A DNA stretch of 64,000 bases from Streptomyces sp. NBC_01788 (lineage in GTDB: Bacteria; Actinomycetota; Actinomycetes; Streptomycetales; Streptomycetaceae). The notes beneath the pieces were generated by a model. That model saw only the letters and a program-made list of their open reading frames with translations, had not been told where the DNA came from and ran no database searches. The stretch covers positions 5,766,001-5,830,000 of the forward strand of contig NZ_CP109090.1 in NCBI RefSeq assembly GCF_035917575.1. Reading direction: 5' to 3'. Of the stretch, positions 18,045 to 27,283 are shown piece after piece. The number at the start of each line of letters is the position of its first letter. Position 1 is the stretch's first letter. The position numbers and the translations under genes were made by a program.

Positions 18045-18731
18045 ATGCGACTGCTCCTCGTCGAGGACGACAACCACGTCGCCGCCGCCCTGTCCGCGGT
18101 CCTGGCGCGGCACGGGTTCGACGTCACCCACGCCCGCAGCGGCGAGGAGGCCCTCCAGGCCCTCGTCCCCGAGAGCGCCTGCTTCGGCGTGGTCCTGCTC
18201 GACCTGGGCCTGCCCGACCAGGACGGCTACGAGGTGTGCGCCAAAATCCGCAAGCGCACCAGCACCCCCGTGATCATGGTGACCGCCCGCTCCGACGTCC
18301 GCTCCCGCATCCACGGCCTCAACCTCGGCGCCGACGACTACGTGGTGAAGCCCTACGACACCGGCGAACTGCTCGCCCGTATCCATGCCGTCAGCCGCCG
18401 CACCGCCCACGAGGACGCGAACGCCGCCGGGGAGACCACCCTGCGCCTGGGCGCGGTGCTCGTCGAACTGCCCACCCGGCAGGTCAGCGTGGACGGCGCG
18501 GTCGTCCAGCTCACCCGCAAGGAGTTCGACCTGCTCGCGCTGCTCGCCCAGCGTCCCGGCGTCGTCTTCCGGCGGGAGCAGATCATCAGCGAGGTGTGGC
18601 AGACCAGTTGGGAGGGCACCGGGCGGACCCTGGAGGTGCACGTCGCCTCCCTGCGCTCCAAGCTGCGCACGCCGGCGCTCATCGAGACCGTACGCGGCGT
18701 CGGTTACCGCCTCGTCGCCCCGGCCGCCTAG
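18045..18731 (+). CDS. gluR: OmpR-family response regulator GluR
   Basis: A 228-aa regulator from ATG 18045, preceded by GGAGGGGG. The receiver domain has acidic pocket E7-D8-D9, phospho-acceptor D53 in VVLLDLGLP, the TA switch (VMVTARSD) and K in VVKPYD. The C-terminal winged helix carries LTRKEFDLLALLAQRPG and ETVRGVGYRL. In S. coelicolor the equivalent GluR-GluK pair beside gluABCD senses glutamate and activates its uptake; position and orientation here are the same. The sensor gene follows after nine bases. Upstream extensions without the conserved MRLLLVEDD start are unlikely. Confidence 0.93.
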   Translation: MRLLLVEDDNHVAAALSAVLARHGFDVTHARSGEEALQALVPESACFGVVLLDLGLPDQDGYEVCAKIRKRTSTPVIMVTARSDVRSRIHGLNLGADDYVVKPYDTGELLARIHAVSRRTAHEDANAAGETTLRLGAVLVELPTRQVSVDGAVVQLTRKEFDLLALLAQRPGVVFRREQIISEVWQTSWEGTGRTLEVHVASLRSKLRTPALIETVRGVGYRLVAPAA

Positions 18732-18740
18732 CGGGGACGG

Positions 18741-20156
18741 GTGAGCTCACGACTGCTGCCGCTGCTCATCGTCCTGATGGCGGCCGTCCTGCTCGCGCTC
18801 GGCGTTCCGCTCGCCGTCAGCGTCGCGGGCGCCGAGCAGCAGAGGGCGGTCGTGGACCGCATCGACGACTCCGCGCGCTTCGCCGCCCTGGCCCAGTTCG
18901 TCACGGACGGGACCAGCGGCCCCCGGCGCACGGTCCCGGACGAGCGGCTGGCGACCCTCCGCCGCGAACTCGGCAGCTACCACGGGGTCTACGGCATCCG
19001 GGCGGGCGTCTTCTACCGGACCGGGGTCCCGATGGCCAACGCACCGGACGACTGGTCGCTGCCCGCGCACGGCGAGGTACGCGACGCCTTCGACGAGGCG
19101 CTGCTGAGCCGGCGCAGCCACGATCCGGAGCAGGTCTGGCCCTGGCAGCGCCACCGGCTCGTCGTCGCCTCCCCCGTCATCCGGGACGGCGACGTCGTCG
19201 CGGTCGTCGTCACCGACTCGCCGACCGGGCAGATGCGTTCGCGGACCCTGCACGGCTGGCTGCTCGTCGGCACCGGCGAGATCGCCGCGATGCTGCTCGC
19301 CGTCGGCGCGGCGCTGCGGCTGACCGGCTGGGTGCTCAGGCCCGTACGGATCCTCGACGCCACCACCCACGACATCGCCACCGGACGGCTGAAGTCCCGG
19401 GTGGCGGCCGCCGGCGGACCGCCCGAACTGCGAAGGCTCGCCCGGTCGTTCAACGAAATGGCGGACAACGTCGAGGACGTGCTGGAACAGCAGCGCGCCT
19501 TCGTCGCCGACGCCTCGCACCAGTTGCGCAATCCGCTCTCCGCGCTGCTGCTGCGCATCGAGCTGCTCGCGCTCGAACTGCCCCAGAACAACGAGGAGAT
19601 CGCCTCGGTGCGCACCGAGGGCAAGCGCCTCGCCCAGGTCCTGGACGACCTGCTCGACCTGGCGCTCGCCGAGCACGCCGAGCCGGATCTGCGACTCATC
19701 GACATCGGGGAGCTGGCCGCCGAGCGGGTGGCGGCCTGGGCGCCGGCCGCCGCGGCCAAGGGGGTGCGGCTGGCCGGCGACTGCCCGGCCACCACGGCCT
19801 GGGCCGACCCCGTGGCCCTGTCGTCCGCGCTCGACGCTGTGATCGACAACGCGGTGAAGTTCACGCCGGACGGCGAGAGCGTCGAGGTGACGGTCTCCTT
19901 CAACCGCGACACGTCGACCGTCGTCGTGGCCGACCACGGCCCCGGCCTCACCGACGAGGAAATCGCCCGCGTCGGCGACCGCTTCTGGCGCAGCGGACGC
20001 CACCAGAACATCCAGGGCTCCGGCCTCGGTCTGTCCATCTCCCGCGCCCTGCTCGCGGCGGGCGGCGGCTCGATCTCCTATGCCCGGCACCGGGTGGAGG
20101 AGCCGCGCGGACTGCGGGTGACCGTGACCGTGCCGAGGTCGGCTCCTACGGCTTGA
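18741..20156 (+). CDS. gluK: Sensor histidine kinase GluK
   Basis: A 471-aa kinase from GTG 18741. Two membrane helices (residues about 7-29 and 173-195) enclose an extracellular sensor domain of about 140 residues; a HAMP segment follows, then the dimerisation helix ADASHQLRNPLSALL with phospho-H260 and the ATP-binding N (VIDNAVKF), G1 (VVVADHGPGL) and G2 (GSGLGLSI) boxes. It phosphorylates GluR. The extracellular domain is the likely glutamate-sensing part. Its last 11 bases overlap the convergent TAXI gene. Confidence 0.92.
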   Translation: MSSRLLPLLIVLMAAVLLALGVPLAVSVAGAEQQRAVVDRIDDSARFAALAQFVTDGTSGPRRTVPDERLATLRRELGSYHGVYGIRAGVFYRTGVPMANAPDDWSLPAHGEVRDAFDEALLSRRSHDPEQVWPWQRHRLVVASPVIRDGDVVAVVVTDSPTGQMRSRTLHGWLLVGTGEIAAMLLAVGAALRLTGWVLRPVRILDATTHDIATGRLKSRVAAAGGPPELRRLARSFNEMADNVEDVLEQQRAFVADASHQLRNPLSALLLRIELLALELPQNNEEIASVRTEGKRLAQVLDDLLDLALAEHAEPDLRLIDIGELAAERVAAWAPAAAAKGVRLAGDCPATTAWADPVALSSALDAVIDNAVKFTPDGESVEVTVSFNRDTSTVVVADHGPGLTDEEIARVGDRFWRSGRHQNIQGSGLGLSISRALLAAGGGSISYARHRVEEPRGLRVTVTVPRSAPTA

Positions 20157-21144
20157 CCGAGCGGTAGTAGCGCCGCGCGCCCTCGTGCAGCGTCAGGGGG
20201 TCGGTGTAGATCGCGGTGCGCAGGTCGACGAGTTGGGCGGAGTGCACATGGGCACCGATGCCGTCGCGGCTCTTGATGACGGTGCGGGTCACCCACTCCG
20301 TCAGCCTCGGGTCCATGTCCTCGCGCGTCATCAGCACGTTGGACACGGCGATCGTCGGCACGGCCGCGCCGTTCTGGACCGACGGGTACGCCGACTCCGG
20401 CATGTTGGTGGCGCGGTAGTAGCGAGTGGCGCCGCCCTCGGCGTGCAGCCTGGCCACCAGATCGGCCTCGATCGGCACGAAACGGAACGGGAACTGCTCG
20501 GCCAGCCGCCGCAGACCGTCCGTCGGGAGCCCGCCCGACCAGAAGAACGCGTCGAGATCGCCCTGCCGCAGCCGGTCCGGGGCGGTGCCGATGCCGTCGC
20601 CCATAGGGCGGATGTCCGACTCCGGGTCGATCCCGGCCGTCCTGAGCACCCGCTCGGCGATCAGCCGGACCCCGGACTCCGGCGGCCCGACCGACACCCG
20701 CTTGCCGCGCAGGTCGGTCACGGAGCGGATGCGCGAGTCGCGCGGGACGACGAGCTGCACGTAGTCGTCGTAGAGGCGCGCCACACCGCGCAGCCGCGAG
20801 GCACCCGGGCCGTGGTTCACCTCGTACGTCTCCACCGCGTCCGCCGCGGCGATGGTGAAGTCGGACCGGCCGGTCGCCACGCGCGCGACGTTCTCCTGGG
20901 AGCCGTCGCTGGTCAGCAGCCGCACCTTCAGATCCGGCATGTCCTTGGCGAACGCGGTGCGCAGCCGCACGCCGTATTCCTGGTAGACCCCGCGCAGGGT
21001 TCCCGTGCTGAAGGTGATCGTCCCGCTCGGTGGTGCCTCGCCCAGGGGCAGCAGCCACCACAGCAGCAGCCCGAGGACCACGACCCCGGCGACCGTGCCC
21101 TGGAGGCCGCGGCGTCGTCCGATGCGGCGGAACAGCGTAGGCAT
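20146..21144 (-). CDS. TAXI-family TRAP transporter solute-binding protein
   Basis: A 332-aa protein with an N-terminal signal anchor (GTVAGVVVLGLLLWWLLPLG, residues about 16-35) and a TAXI-type binding fold: ITFSTGTLRGVYQEYG near residue 45, GRSDFTIAAADAVETY, LRGKRVSVGPPESGVRLIAERVL and a C-terminal YYRSVKP. TAXI proteins deliver C4/C5 acids such as glutamate or 2-oxoglutarate to TRAP permeases, but no TRAP membrane subunits are in the window. Location beside GluRK suggests a sensing or delivery role in glutamate biology, which is inference. Confidence 0.88.
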   Translation of the reverse strand: MPTLFRRIGRRRGLQGTVAGVVVLGLLLWWLLPLGEAPPSGTITFSTGTLRGVYQEYGVRLRTAFAKDMPDLKVRLLTSDGSQENVARVATGRSDFTIAAADAVETYEVNHGPGASRLRGVARLYDDYVQLVVPRDSRIRSVTDLRGKRVSVGPPESGVRLIAERVLRTAGIDPESDIRPMGDGIGTAPDRLRQGDLDAFFWSGGLPTDGLRRLAEQFPFRFVPIEADLVARLHAEGGATRYYRATNMPESAYPSVQNGAAVPTIAVSNVLMTREDMDPRLTEWVTRTVIKSRDGIGAHVHSAQLVDLRTAIYTDPLTLHEGARRYYRSVKP

Positions 21145-21250
21145 GCGCGCGATCCTGCCAGTGGTACGCCGTGCTGACCAGGGGCGGGTGGCCCGGCGGC
21201 CGGTCAGGCGGACGGCCGGTGGCGTCCGGGCCGGCGGCTACCCTCGCGGT

Positions 21251-21655
21251 ATGAGTTCCTCGCCCGCCGATCTGGTCCGTGAGTTCCACCGTGCCTTCGG
21301 GCTCGACGCCCGCCCCACGCCGACCCGGGTGCCGCCGGAACTGGCCGCGCACCGCGGGGAACTGCTCGCCGAGGAGGCGGCCGAGGTCGCGGAGGTCTCG
21401 GTCGGCGGCCCGCTCGACCGGCTCGCGCACGAACTGGCGGACGTCGTGTACGTGGCGTACGGCACCGCCCTCGTGCACGGCATCGACCTCGACGAGGTGA
21501 TCGCCGAGATCCACCGCGCCAACATGACCAAGCTCGGCCCGGACGGCCGGATCGCCCGCCGCGCCGACGGCAAGGTGCTCAAGGGGGAGCACTACGTCGC
21601 ACCGGACGTCTCGGCCGTACTGCGCCGGCAGGGCTGGGCCCCCGAGGGCGTCTGA
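21251..21655 (+). CDS. MazG-like nucleotide pyrophosphohydrolase-fold protein
   Basis: A 134-aa protein from ATG 21251. It has the all-alpha NTP-PPase pattern with a glutamate-rich metal-binding helix ELLAEEAAEVAEV and the second metal helix HELADVVYVAYGTAL, then a conserved NMTKLGPDGRIARRADGKVLKG ending. Such proteins hydrolyse NTPs or modified nucleotides to monophosphates. A TACCCT box six bases before the ATG and no Shine-Dalgarno suggest a leaderless mRNA. The last 15 codons form the first unit of a decaying tandem repeat. Confidence 0.85.
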   Translation: MSSSPADLVREFHRAFGLDARPTPTRVPPELAAHRGELLAEEAAEVAEVSVGGPLDRLAHELADVVYVAYGTALVHGIDLDEVIAEIHRANMTKLGPDGRIARRADGKVLKGEHYVAPDVSAVLRRQGWAPEGV

Positions 21656-21884
21656 GGGCGCGCGGCCGTCCTGCGGCGGTCCCGAGTCGGCCGTGCTGCG
21701 CCGACAGCGTGGGGTCCCCGGCAGTGCATGAGGGCGCACGGCGTTCTACGGCGGTCCCGAGCGGCGAGTGGGCGCGGTGGGGGCTGGGGCCCCGGCGGCG
21801 TCCGACGGCGCGTGACCGCTCCACGGCAGCGCCGAGGTGCCCGGCGGCGCCCGCAGCGTGCGACCGCCTTACGGAAGCCCGGAG
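21611..21884 (+). repeat. Decaying ~76-bp tandem repeats made from a gene tail
   Basis: Unit 1 (21611-21686) holds the last codons and stop of the MazG-like gene. Unit 2 (21687-21760), unit 3 (21761-21836) and a shortened unit 4 (21837-21884) keep the order of TCGGCCGT, CTGCGCCG, GAGGGCGC and GCGGTCCCGAG blocks with growing divergence. Unit 4 enters the 3' end of the convergent GT87 gene. Confidence 0.65.
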
Positions 21885-23083
21885 TCGGCGGGCAGCCGCG
21901 GTGAGGGGCGGGCGCACCGCACCGCGAGCACCAGCGCCAGCGCGGACAGCGTGGCCGCGTCCTTGAAGGCCCTGCGGGTCGAGGCGTCCAGGTGCGGGAA
22001 GGTGAACTGGGGCACCTGCGGGACGAGCGCGACCCAGAACCAGGGAGAACGCGTCACCGAGTCAGCCTCCAGCACCCCGGCGACCAGCAGCGGCACCACG
22101 ACGACCAGATAGTGGTCGTAGGACGGCCGGGACACGAGGTACGAGGCCAGCATCAGCAGCGCGGCCGTGTCCGCGAGCCGCGCGGGACCGGGAACGCCGC
22201 GCCGCCAGCGCAGCCGGGCGCAGAGCATCCCGGCCGCCGCCGCGGCCAGGGCCACCACCTCGGCCGGTACGGGCGGCAGCCCCAGCCGCGGCAGCACCGC
22301 CGGCAGGGAGGCGTCGAACGGCCGCATCAGACCGTCCCCGCCCTTGAGCAGGAAGGGCAGGGTGCGGGTGAAGAAGCCGTCCGGGTCCGGCATGATCAGG
22401 GCCGCGCCCGCCGAGAGGGCCAGCGGCACCGCCACCATCCAGGCCAGTGCCCGCCACCGCCGGGCCAGCACCAGCAGGACGGCCACGGGCAGCAGCAGCG
22501 GCTTCACCGCCACCGAGAGACCCAGGACCACTCCGGCCAGGTCCCAGCGGCCCCGGTCGGCCAGCAGCAGCGCCAGCGGCAGCGCCAGCGCGCCGACCGC
22601 CGTCCAGTTCCCCAGGTTCACCAGATGGCCCACCGGCGCCCAGCACAGCACCAGCGCCAGCAGCCCCAGCACCGCGAGCCGGCTGCACGCCGGCACCCGG
22701 AACAGGCGCACCGCACACCACCACCCGCCCGCGATCAGCGCTACGCAGGCGATCGGCGCGGCGACGCGTACCACGGGCGCCGGCAGCGCGGCCTGACCGG
22801 CGGCGAACAGCACGGCACTGGGCAGGTAGAGGAAGCGCCGGTCGGCGTACGGGGCGCCACCGGCCAGCCAGACCTGCCCGGCATGGACGACGAAGGCGTT
22901 GTCCATGCCTCCCCCGGTGAACGCGACGGCCACGCGCGCGGCACGGGCGAACAGGACGACGGCGAGGAGGGCGACCGGGACGGGACCGGCAGGCCGCAGC
23001 AGCCACGCACGCAGCACCACGGTCGGGGGCACGTCCGGCACGGGTGCCCGCAGGGCGTCACGAAGCTCCGTCACGCCTGTCAT
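21869..23083 (-). CDS. GT87-type polytopic membrane glycosyltransferase-like protein
   Basis: A 404-aa protein with about ten hydrophobic helices. It fits the GT87 family (mannosyltransferases using polyprenyl-phosphate sugars), with GGGMDNAFVVHAGQVWLAGGAPYADR between helices 1 and 2 and conserved GLSVAVKPLLLPV and SYLVSRPSYDHYLVVVVPLLV stretches. It probably glycosylates a lipid or cell-wall component outside the membrane; the acceptor is unknown. Its 3' end has been reached by the tandem repeats from the neighbouring gene. It is divergent from miaB. Confidence 0.8.
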   Translation of the reverse strand: MTGVTELRDALRAPVPDVPPTVVLRAWLLRPAGPVPVALLAVVLFARAARVAVAFTGGGMDNAFVVHAGQVWLAGGAPYADRRFLYLPSAVLFAAGQAALPAPVVRVAAPIACVALIAGGWWCAVRLFRVPACSRLAVLGLLALVLCWAPVGHLVNLGNWTAVGALALPLALLLADRGRWDLAGVVLGLSVAVKPLLLPVAVLLVLARRWRALAWMVAVPLALSAGAALIMPDPDGFFTRTLPFLLKGGDGLMRPFDASLPAVLPRLGLPPVPAEVVALAAAAAGMLCARLRWRRGVPGPARLADTAALLMLASYLVSRPSYDHYLVVVVPLLVAGVLEADSVTRSPWFWVALVPQVPQFTFPHLDASTRRAFKDAATLSALALVLAVRCARPSPRLPADSGLP

Positions 23084-23307
23084 TCTGGGTCAGTTGTCCA
23101 CCTGTGGGAGGAAGTGGCCGGTCGTGTCGCCGTCACGCGGGCGCAAAGCCTTCCGGCCGCTCCGTCGCTCCCACGGACCCGCGCGGTGCCCGGTCCCGCC
23201 CGGCCCGCAAGTCCGTGAAGCCCGGCTCGGAAGTCCGCGAGGCCCGGCCCGGAAGGGCGTGACGCTCCGCCGTTCTGGTGCCGTCCGGGACCACCTACCC
23301 TTGTTGC

Positions 23308-24837
23308 ATGACCAGCAGCAGCGACCGGAGCCCCGCAGTGGACGTTCAAGGACCCAAGAGCTACGAGATCCGCACCTACGGGTGCCAGATGAACGTCCAC
23401 GACTCCGAGCGGCTGGCCGGCCTGCTCGAGGATGCCGGCTACGTGCGGGCGCCGGAGGGGGCGGACGGCGACGCCGACGTCGTCGTCTTCAACACCTGCG
23501 CCGTCCGGGAGAACGCCGACAACCGGCTGTACGGCAACCTGGGGCACCTCGCGCCGCAGAAGGCCAAGCGGCCCGGGATGCAGATCGCGGTCGGCGGCTG
23601 CCTGGCGCAGAAGGACCGGGACACCATCGTGAAGAGGGCGCCCTGGGTGGACGTCGTCTTCGGCACGCACAACATCGGCAAGCTGCCCGTCCTGCTGGAG
23701 CGCGCCCGCGTGCAGCAGGAGGCGCAGGTGGAGATCGCCGAGTCCCTGGAGGCGTTCCCCTCCACGCTGCCGACGCGGCGCGAGAGCGCGTACGCGGCCT
23801 GGGTCTCGATCTCCGTCGGCTGCAACAACACGTGCACCTTCTGCATCGTCCCCGCGCTGCGCGGCAAGGAGAAGGACCGCCGCCCCGGTGACATCCTCGC
23901 CGAGGTGGAGGCCCTGGTCGCCGAGGGCGTCTCCGAGATCACTCTGCTCGGCCAGAACGTCAACGCCTACGGCTCCGACATCGGCGACCGCGAGGCGTTC
24001 AGCAAGCTTCTGCGGGCCTGCGGGAACATCGACGGCCTGGAGCGGGTTCGCTTCACCTCGCCGCACCCGCGCGACTTCACCGACGACGTGATCGCCGCGA
24101 TGGCCGAGACCCCGAACGCCATGCCGCAGCTGCACATGCCGCTGCAGTCCGGCTCCGACACGGTGCTGAAGGCGATGCGCCGCTCCTACCGGCAGGAGCG
24201 CTACCTCGGGATCATCGAGAAGGTCCGCGCCGCCATCCCGCACGCCGCGATCACCACCGACATCATCGTGGGCTTCCCCGGCGAGACCGAGGAGGACTTC
24301 GAGCAGACGCTGCACGTCGTGCGCGAGGCGCGCTTCGCGCAGGCGTTCACCTTCCAGTACTCCAAGCGCCCGGGCACCCCGGCCGCCGAGATGGCGGACC
24401 AGATCCCCAAGGAGGTCGTCCAGGCGCGCTACGAGCGGCTGGTCGCGCTCCAGGAGGAGATCTCCTGGGAGGAGAACAAGAAGCAGGTCGGCCGCACGCT
24501 GGAGCTGATGGTCGCCGAGGGCGAGGGCCGCAAGGACGGTGCCACCCACCGCCTCTCCGGTCGTGCCCCCGACAACCGCCTGGTCCACTTCACCAAGCCC
24601 GAGCAGGACGTACGCCCCGGCGACGTGGTCACCGTCGAGGTCACCTACGCCGCCCCGCACCACCTCCTCGCCGAGGGTCCGGTGCTCGACGTGCGCCGTA
24701 CGCGCGCGGGTGACGCCTGGGAGAAGCGCAACGCCGCCGAGGCCGCCAAGCCGGCCGGTGTCATGCTCGGCCTCCCGAAGGTGGGCGCGCCGGAGCCGCT
24801 TCCGGTCGCCGCGGGCAGCGGCTGCGGCTGCGACTGA
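23308..24837 (+). CDS. miaB: tRNA-2-methylthio-N6-dimethylallyladenosine synthase MiaB
   Basis: A 509-aa radical SAM methylthiotransferase. The N-terminal UPF0004 domain holds the auxiliary cluster cysteines C26, C64 and C98; the radical SAM motif is C172-x3-C176-x2-C179 in GCNNTCTFC; a TRAM domain follows. MiaB adds the ms2 group to i6A37 of tRNAs reading U-starting codons, acting after MiaA, encoded 2 kb downstream. Start ATG 23308 is preferred over a longer frame, with TACCCT six bases upstream, so a leaderless mRNA is likely. The last 40 residues are a Gly/Ala-rich extension ending GCGCD. Confidence 0.96.
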   Translation: MTSSSDRSPAVDVQGPKSYEIRTYGCQMNVHDSERLAGLLEDAGYVRAPEGADGDADVVVFNTCAVRENADNRLYGNLGHLAPQKAKRPGMQIAVGGCLAQKDRDTIVKRAPWVDVVFGTHNIGKLPVLLERARVQQEAQVEIAESLEAFPSTLPTRRESAYAAWVSISVGCNNTCTFCIVPALRGKEKDRRPGDILAEVEALVAEGVSEITLLGQNVNAYGSDIGDREAFSKLLRACGNIDGLERVRFTSPHPRDFTDDVIAAMAETPNAMPQLHMPLQSGSDTVLKAMRRSYRQERYLGIIEKVRAAIPHAAITTDIIVGFPGETEEDFEQTLHVVREARFAQAFTFQYSKRPGTPAAEMADQIPKEVVQARYERLVALQEEISWEENKKQVGRTLELMVAEGEGRKDGATHRLSGRAPDNRLVHFTKPEQDVRPGDVVTVEVTYAAPHHLLAEGPVLDVRRTRAGDAWEKRNAAEAAKPAGVMLGLPKVGAPEPLPVAAGSGCGCD

Positions 24838-24894
24838 CCCCGGCGGGGTCGGCCGGCCGACCCCCGGCCGACCGGCGGCGTTACGCTGCGGATC

Positions 24895-25608
24895 ATGCTT
24901 GTCGCCGCCGCTGTCTGCCCCTGCCCGCCCCTCCTCGTGCCCGAGGTGGCCGCGGGAGCCGCACCCGAGCTGGACTCCACCCGGGCCGCCGGCACGGACG
25001 CGCTGGGCGTGCTCGCCGCCGCCCGGCCCGACCTGCTGGTGGTCGTCGGGCCCGCGGAGGCCTCCGGGAGTGGCCCCCAACCGGAGGGCGCCTGGGGCTC
25101 GTTCCGCGGCTTCGGCGTGGACCTGGAGGTACGGCTCGGCCGGGACACGGGTACCGGGTCCGGGGGCGAGCTGCCGCCCTCGCTCGCCGTCGCCGCCTGG
25201 CTCCTCGAGCGCACCGGCTGGTCCGACGCCCCGGTCGAGGGACTCGGCGTGGAGGAGTCACTGACGCCCGAGCGGTGCGCGGCGGCCGGCCGGGATCTCG
25301 CCGTGCGGGCCGGCCGCGTGGCACTGCTGGTGATGGGCGACGGCAGCGCACGGCGCACGCTCAAGGCGCCGGGCTATCTCGACGAACGGGCCGAACCCTT
25401 TGACACGAGCGTCGCCCGAGCGCTGGGGGAGGCCGACACGTCGGCTCTCATGGCGCTGGACGGTGTCCTGGCGCACGAACTGAAGGTGTCGGGCCGGGCC
25501 CCCTGGCAGGTACTGGCCGGCGCGGCCGAGGACGCCGGCCTCTCCGGCACCCTGCTTCACGACGACGCACCGTACGGAGTGGGGTACCTGGTCGCAGCCT
25601 GGTCGTGA
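24895..25608 (+). CDS. Class III extradiol dioxygenase-like protein
   Basis: A 237-aa protein from ATG 24895, with TACGCT seven bases upstream and no Shine-Dalgarno. It resembles the LigB/MEMO-like class III extradiol dioxygenase subunit-B family: start VAAAVCPCPPLLVPEV, central LLVVVGPAE, ALLVMGDGSARRT and a final DDAPYGVGYLVAAW. The usual metal-binding histidines (an N-terminal H-x-P pair) appear as C-P-C-P here, so catalysis is doubtful. It always sits between miaB and miaA in Streptomyces as I know the region. Function unknown. Confidence 0.75.
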   Translation: MLVAAAVCPCPPLLVPEVAAGAAPELDSTRAAGTDALGVLAAARPDLLVVVGPAEASGSGPQPEGAWGSFRGFGVDLEVRLGRDTGTGSGGELPPSLAVAAWLLERTGWSDAPVEGLGVEESLTPERCAAAGRDLAVRAGRVALLVMGDGSARRTLKAPGYLDERAEPFDTSVARALGEADTSALMALDGVLAHELKVSGRAPWQVLAGAAEDAGLSGTLLHDDAPYGVGYLVAAWS

Positions 25609-25666
25609 GCCTGCTTCCGAGCGGGACGCGGCGCACGTCCTGGTCATGACCGGGACACGGCGCACA

Positions 25667-25709
25667 CGGCGGATGGCCGGGAGACCCAGGGCCTCCCGGC
25701 CGTCCGCCG
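25667..25709. terminator. Bidirectional hairpin terminator
   Basis: Arms 25667-25683 and 25693-25709 (CGGCGGATGGCCGGGAG against CTCCCGGCCGTCCGCCG) pair over 17 bp with a single T-G wobble and a 9-nt loop. It sits between two convergent genes and can serve both. Confidence 0.8.
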
Positions 25710-25716
25710 TCGCCCC

Positions 25717-26049
25717 TCAAGACGTGGGCGGCGGTCCCTCCGGCGGCGTCGGCGAGGCAGCGCCGCCCGGCGCCGTGCCGGTGCCCGGGTCCGGGCTCGT
25801 GCCCGGCTCAGGGGCGGTGCGGGTCTCCGGGCCCGTCTCGCCCTTGTGGGCGAGCCGGTCCATGGCGTGCTTGGCCTTGCCCGTACCCGCGTGGATCCTG
25901 TCGCTGTACTTGCCCTTGGTCTTCTCGTCGACCACCTTCGCGGCCTTGTCGAGGTTCTGCCCGATCGTGCCCCCGTGGCGCTGGGCGAGGTCCGACACCT
26001 TCTCCTTCGCCGGGCCGATCCTGGCCTTCATGTTGTCCAGCAGACCCAT
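25717..26049 (-). CDS. Small Rv0909/MT0933-like antitoxin-family protein
   Basis: A 110-aa protein beginning MGLLDNMKARIGPAKEKVSD. The first 70 residues match the MT0933-like antitoxin family (LAQRHGGTIGQNLDKAAKVVDEKTKGKYSDRI); the rest is a Pro/Gly/Thr-rich tail. In mycobacteria such proteins pair with a toxin of the Rv0910 SRPBCC type; no toxin gene is next to it here. Streptomyces carry many solitary copies, so a toxin-antitoxin role should not be assumed. Strongly charged and helical, without membrane segments. Confidence 0.8.
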   Translation of the reverse strand: MGLLDNMKARIGPAKEKVSDLAQRHGGTIGQNLDKAAKVVDEKTKGKYSDRIHAGTGKAKHAMDRLAHKGETGPETRTAPEPGTSPDPGTGTAPGGAASPTPPEGPPPTS

Positions 26050-26236
26050 GGTTCACCTTCCCTGACGGGGCGGATTCCTGCTCCCCGGCGGTCGAGGTCC
26101 CCTCCGCCCCTTCGACCTCCGAAGGAGTCGCGCAAAAGCGCCCATACTCACTCGATACCCTACTCGTGCTACCCCCTCACCTGCCGTCACATGACTCGTG
26201 CGAGGGACCGCCCGCGGGGTTTGGGAGACTGGTGCG

Positions 26237-27175
26237 GTGAGCAGCGCACCCCCCGCCCCCCGCGTCATCGCCGTCGTCGGCCCCACCGCGGCCGGAAAGT
26301 CCGATCTCGGCGTCTTTCTGGCCCAGCGCCTCGGCGGGGAGGTCGTCAACGCCGACTCCATGCAGCTCTACCGAGAGATGGACATCGGCACCGCGAAGCT
26401 GACGCCCGAGGAGCGCGGTGGCGTCCCCCACCACCTGCTCGACGTCTGGGACGTGACGGTCACGGCCTCCGTGGCCGAGTACCAGCGGCTCGCCCGGGAA
26501 CGGATCGACGCGCTGCTCGCCGAGGGACGCTGGCCGGTCCTGGTCGGCGGTTCCGGCCTGTACGTCCGCGGAGCCGTCGACAACCTGGAGTTCCCCGGCA
26601 CCGACCCCGAGGTGCGCGCCCGTCTGGAGGACGAGCTCACGCTGCGCGGCTCCGGTGCGCTGCACGCCCGCCTCGCCGCCGCCGACCCGGAGGCCGCGCG
26701 GGCGATCCTGCCCAGCAACGGCCGCCGGATCGTCCGGGCCCTGGAGGTGATCGAGATCACCGGCCGCCCCTTCACCGCGAACCTCCCGGGCCACGACTCG
26801 GTCTACGACACCGTCCAGATCGGCGTCGACGTGGCCCGCCCCGAACTCGACGAGCGCATCGCGCGCCGGGTCGACCGCATGTGGGAGGCGGGGCTCGTGG
26901 ACGAGGTGCGCGCGCTGGAGGCGCGGGGCCTGCGTGAGGGGCGTACCGCGTCGCGTGCGCTCGGCTACCAGCAGGTGCTCGCGGCGCTCGCGGGGGAGTG
27001 CACCCTCGACGAGGCGCGCGCGGAGACCGTGCGCGCCACGAAACGCTTCGCGCGCCGCCAGGACTCCTGGTTCCGGCGCGACCCCCGGGTGCACTGGCTG
27101 AGCGGGGCCGCGGCGGATCTCACGGAACTTCCGCATCTCGCCCTGGCGTTGGTCGAACGACCGGTTACAGCCTGA
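26237..27175 (+). CDS. miaA: tRNA dimethylallyltransferase MiaA
   Basis: A 312-aa enzyme from GTG 26237. P-loop GPTAAGKS is at residues 15-22, DSMQLYREMDIGTAK and the catalytic region VGGSGLYVRG follow, and RFARRQDSWFRRDPRVHWL closes the family pattern. It transfers a dimethylallyl group to A37 of tRNAs, giving the substrate for MiaB. The upstream in-frame codons lack family similarity, so GTG is chosen. Confidence 0.95.
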   Translation: MSSAPPAPRVIAVVGPTAAGKSDLGVFLAQRLGGEVVNADSMQLYREMDIGTAKLTPEERGGVPHHLLDVWDVTVTASVAEYQRLARERIDALLAEGRWPVLVGGSGLYVRGAVDNLEFPGTDPEVRARLEDELTLRGSGALHARLAAADPEAARAILPSNGRRIVRALEVIEITGRPFTANLPGHDSVYDTVQIGVDVARPELDERIARRVDRMWEAGLVDEVRALEARGLREGRTASRALGYQQVLAALAGECTLDEARAETVRATKRFARRQDSWFRRDPRVHWLSGAAADLTELPHLALALVERPVTA

Positions 27176-27283
27176 TCACGTCATGGCATCGGGACGCCCA
27201 GGCCGTCATCCAGGCCTCCGGCGCCGTGCCATCATCAAGCTCGGATCGACCGAGTGAAGTCCTAGTTGGGAGGGCGCGTGGCG

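Noticed and set aside
25717..26049. Complete toxin-antitoxin module
   Set aside because: Only the antitoxin-family protein is present; no toxin gene is adjacent.
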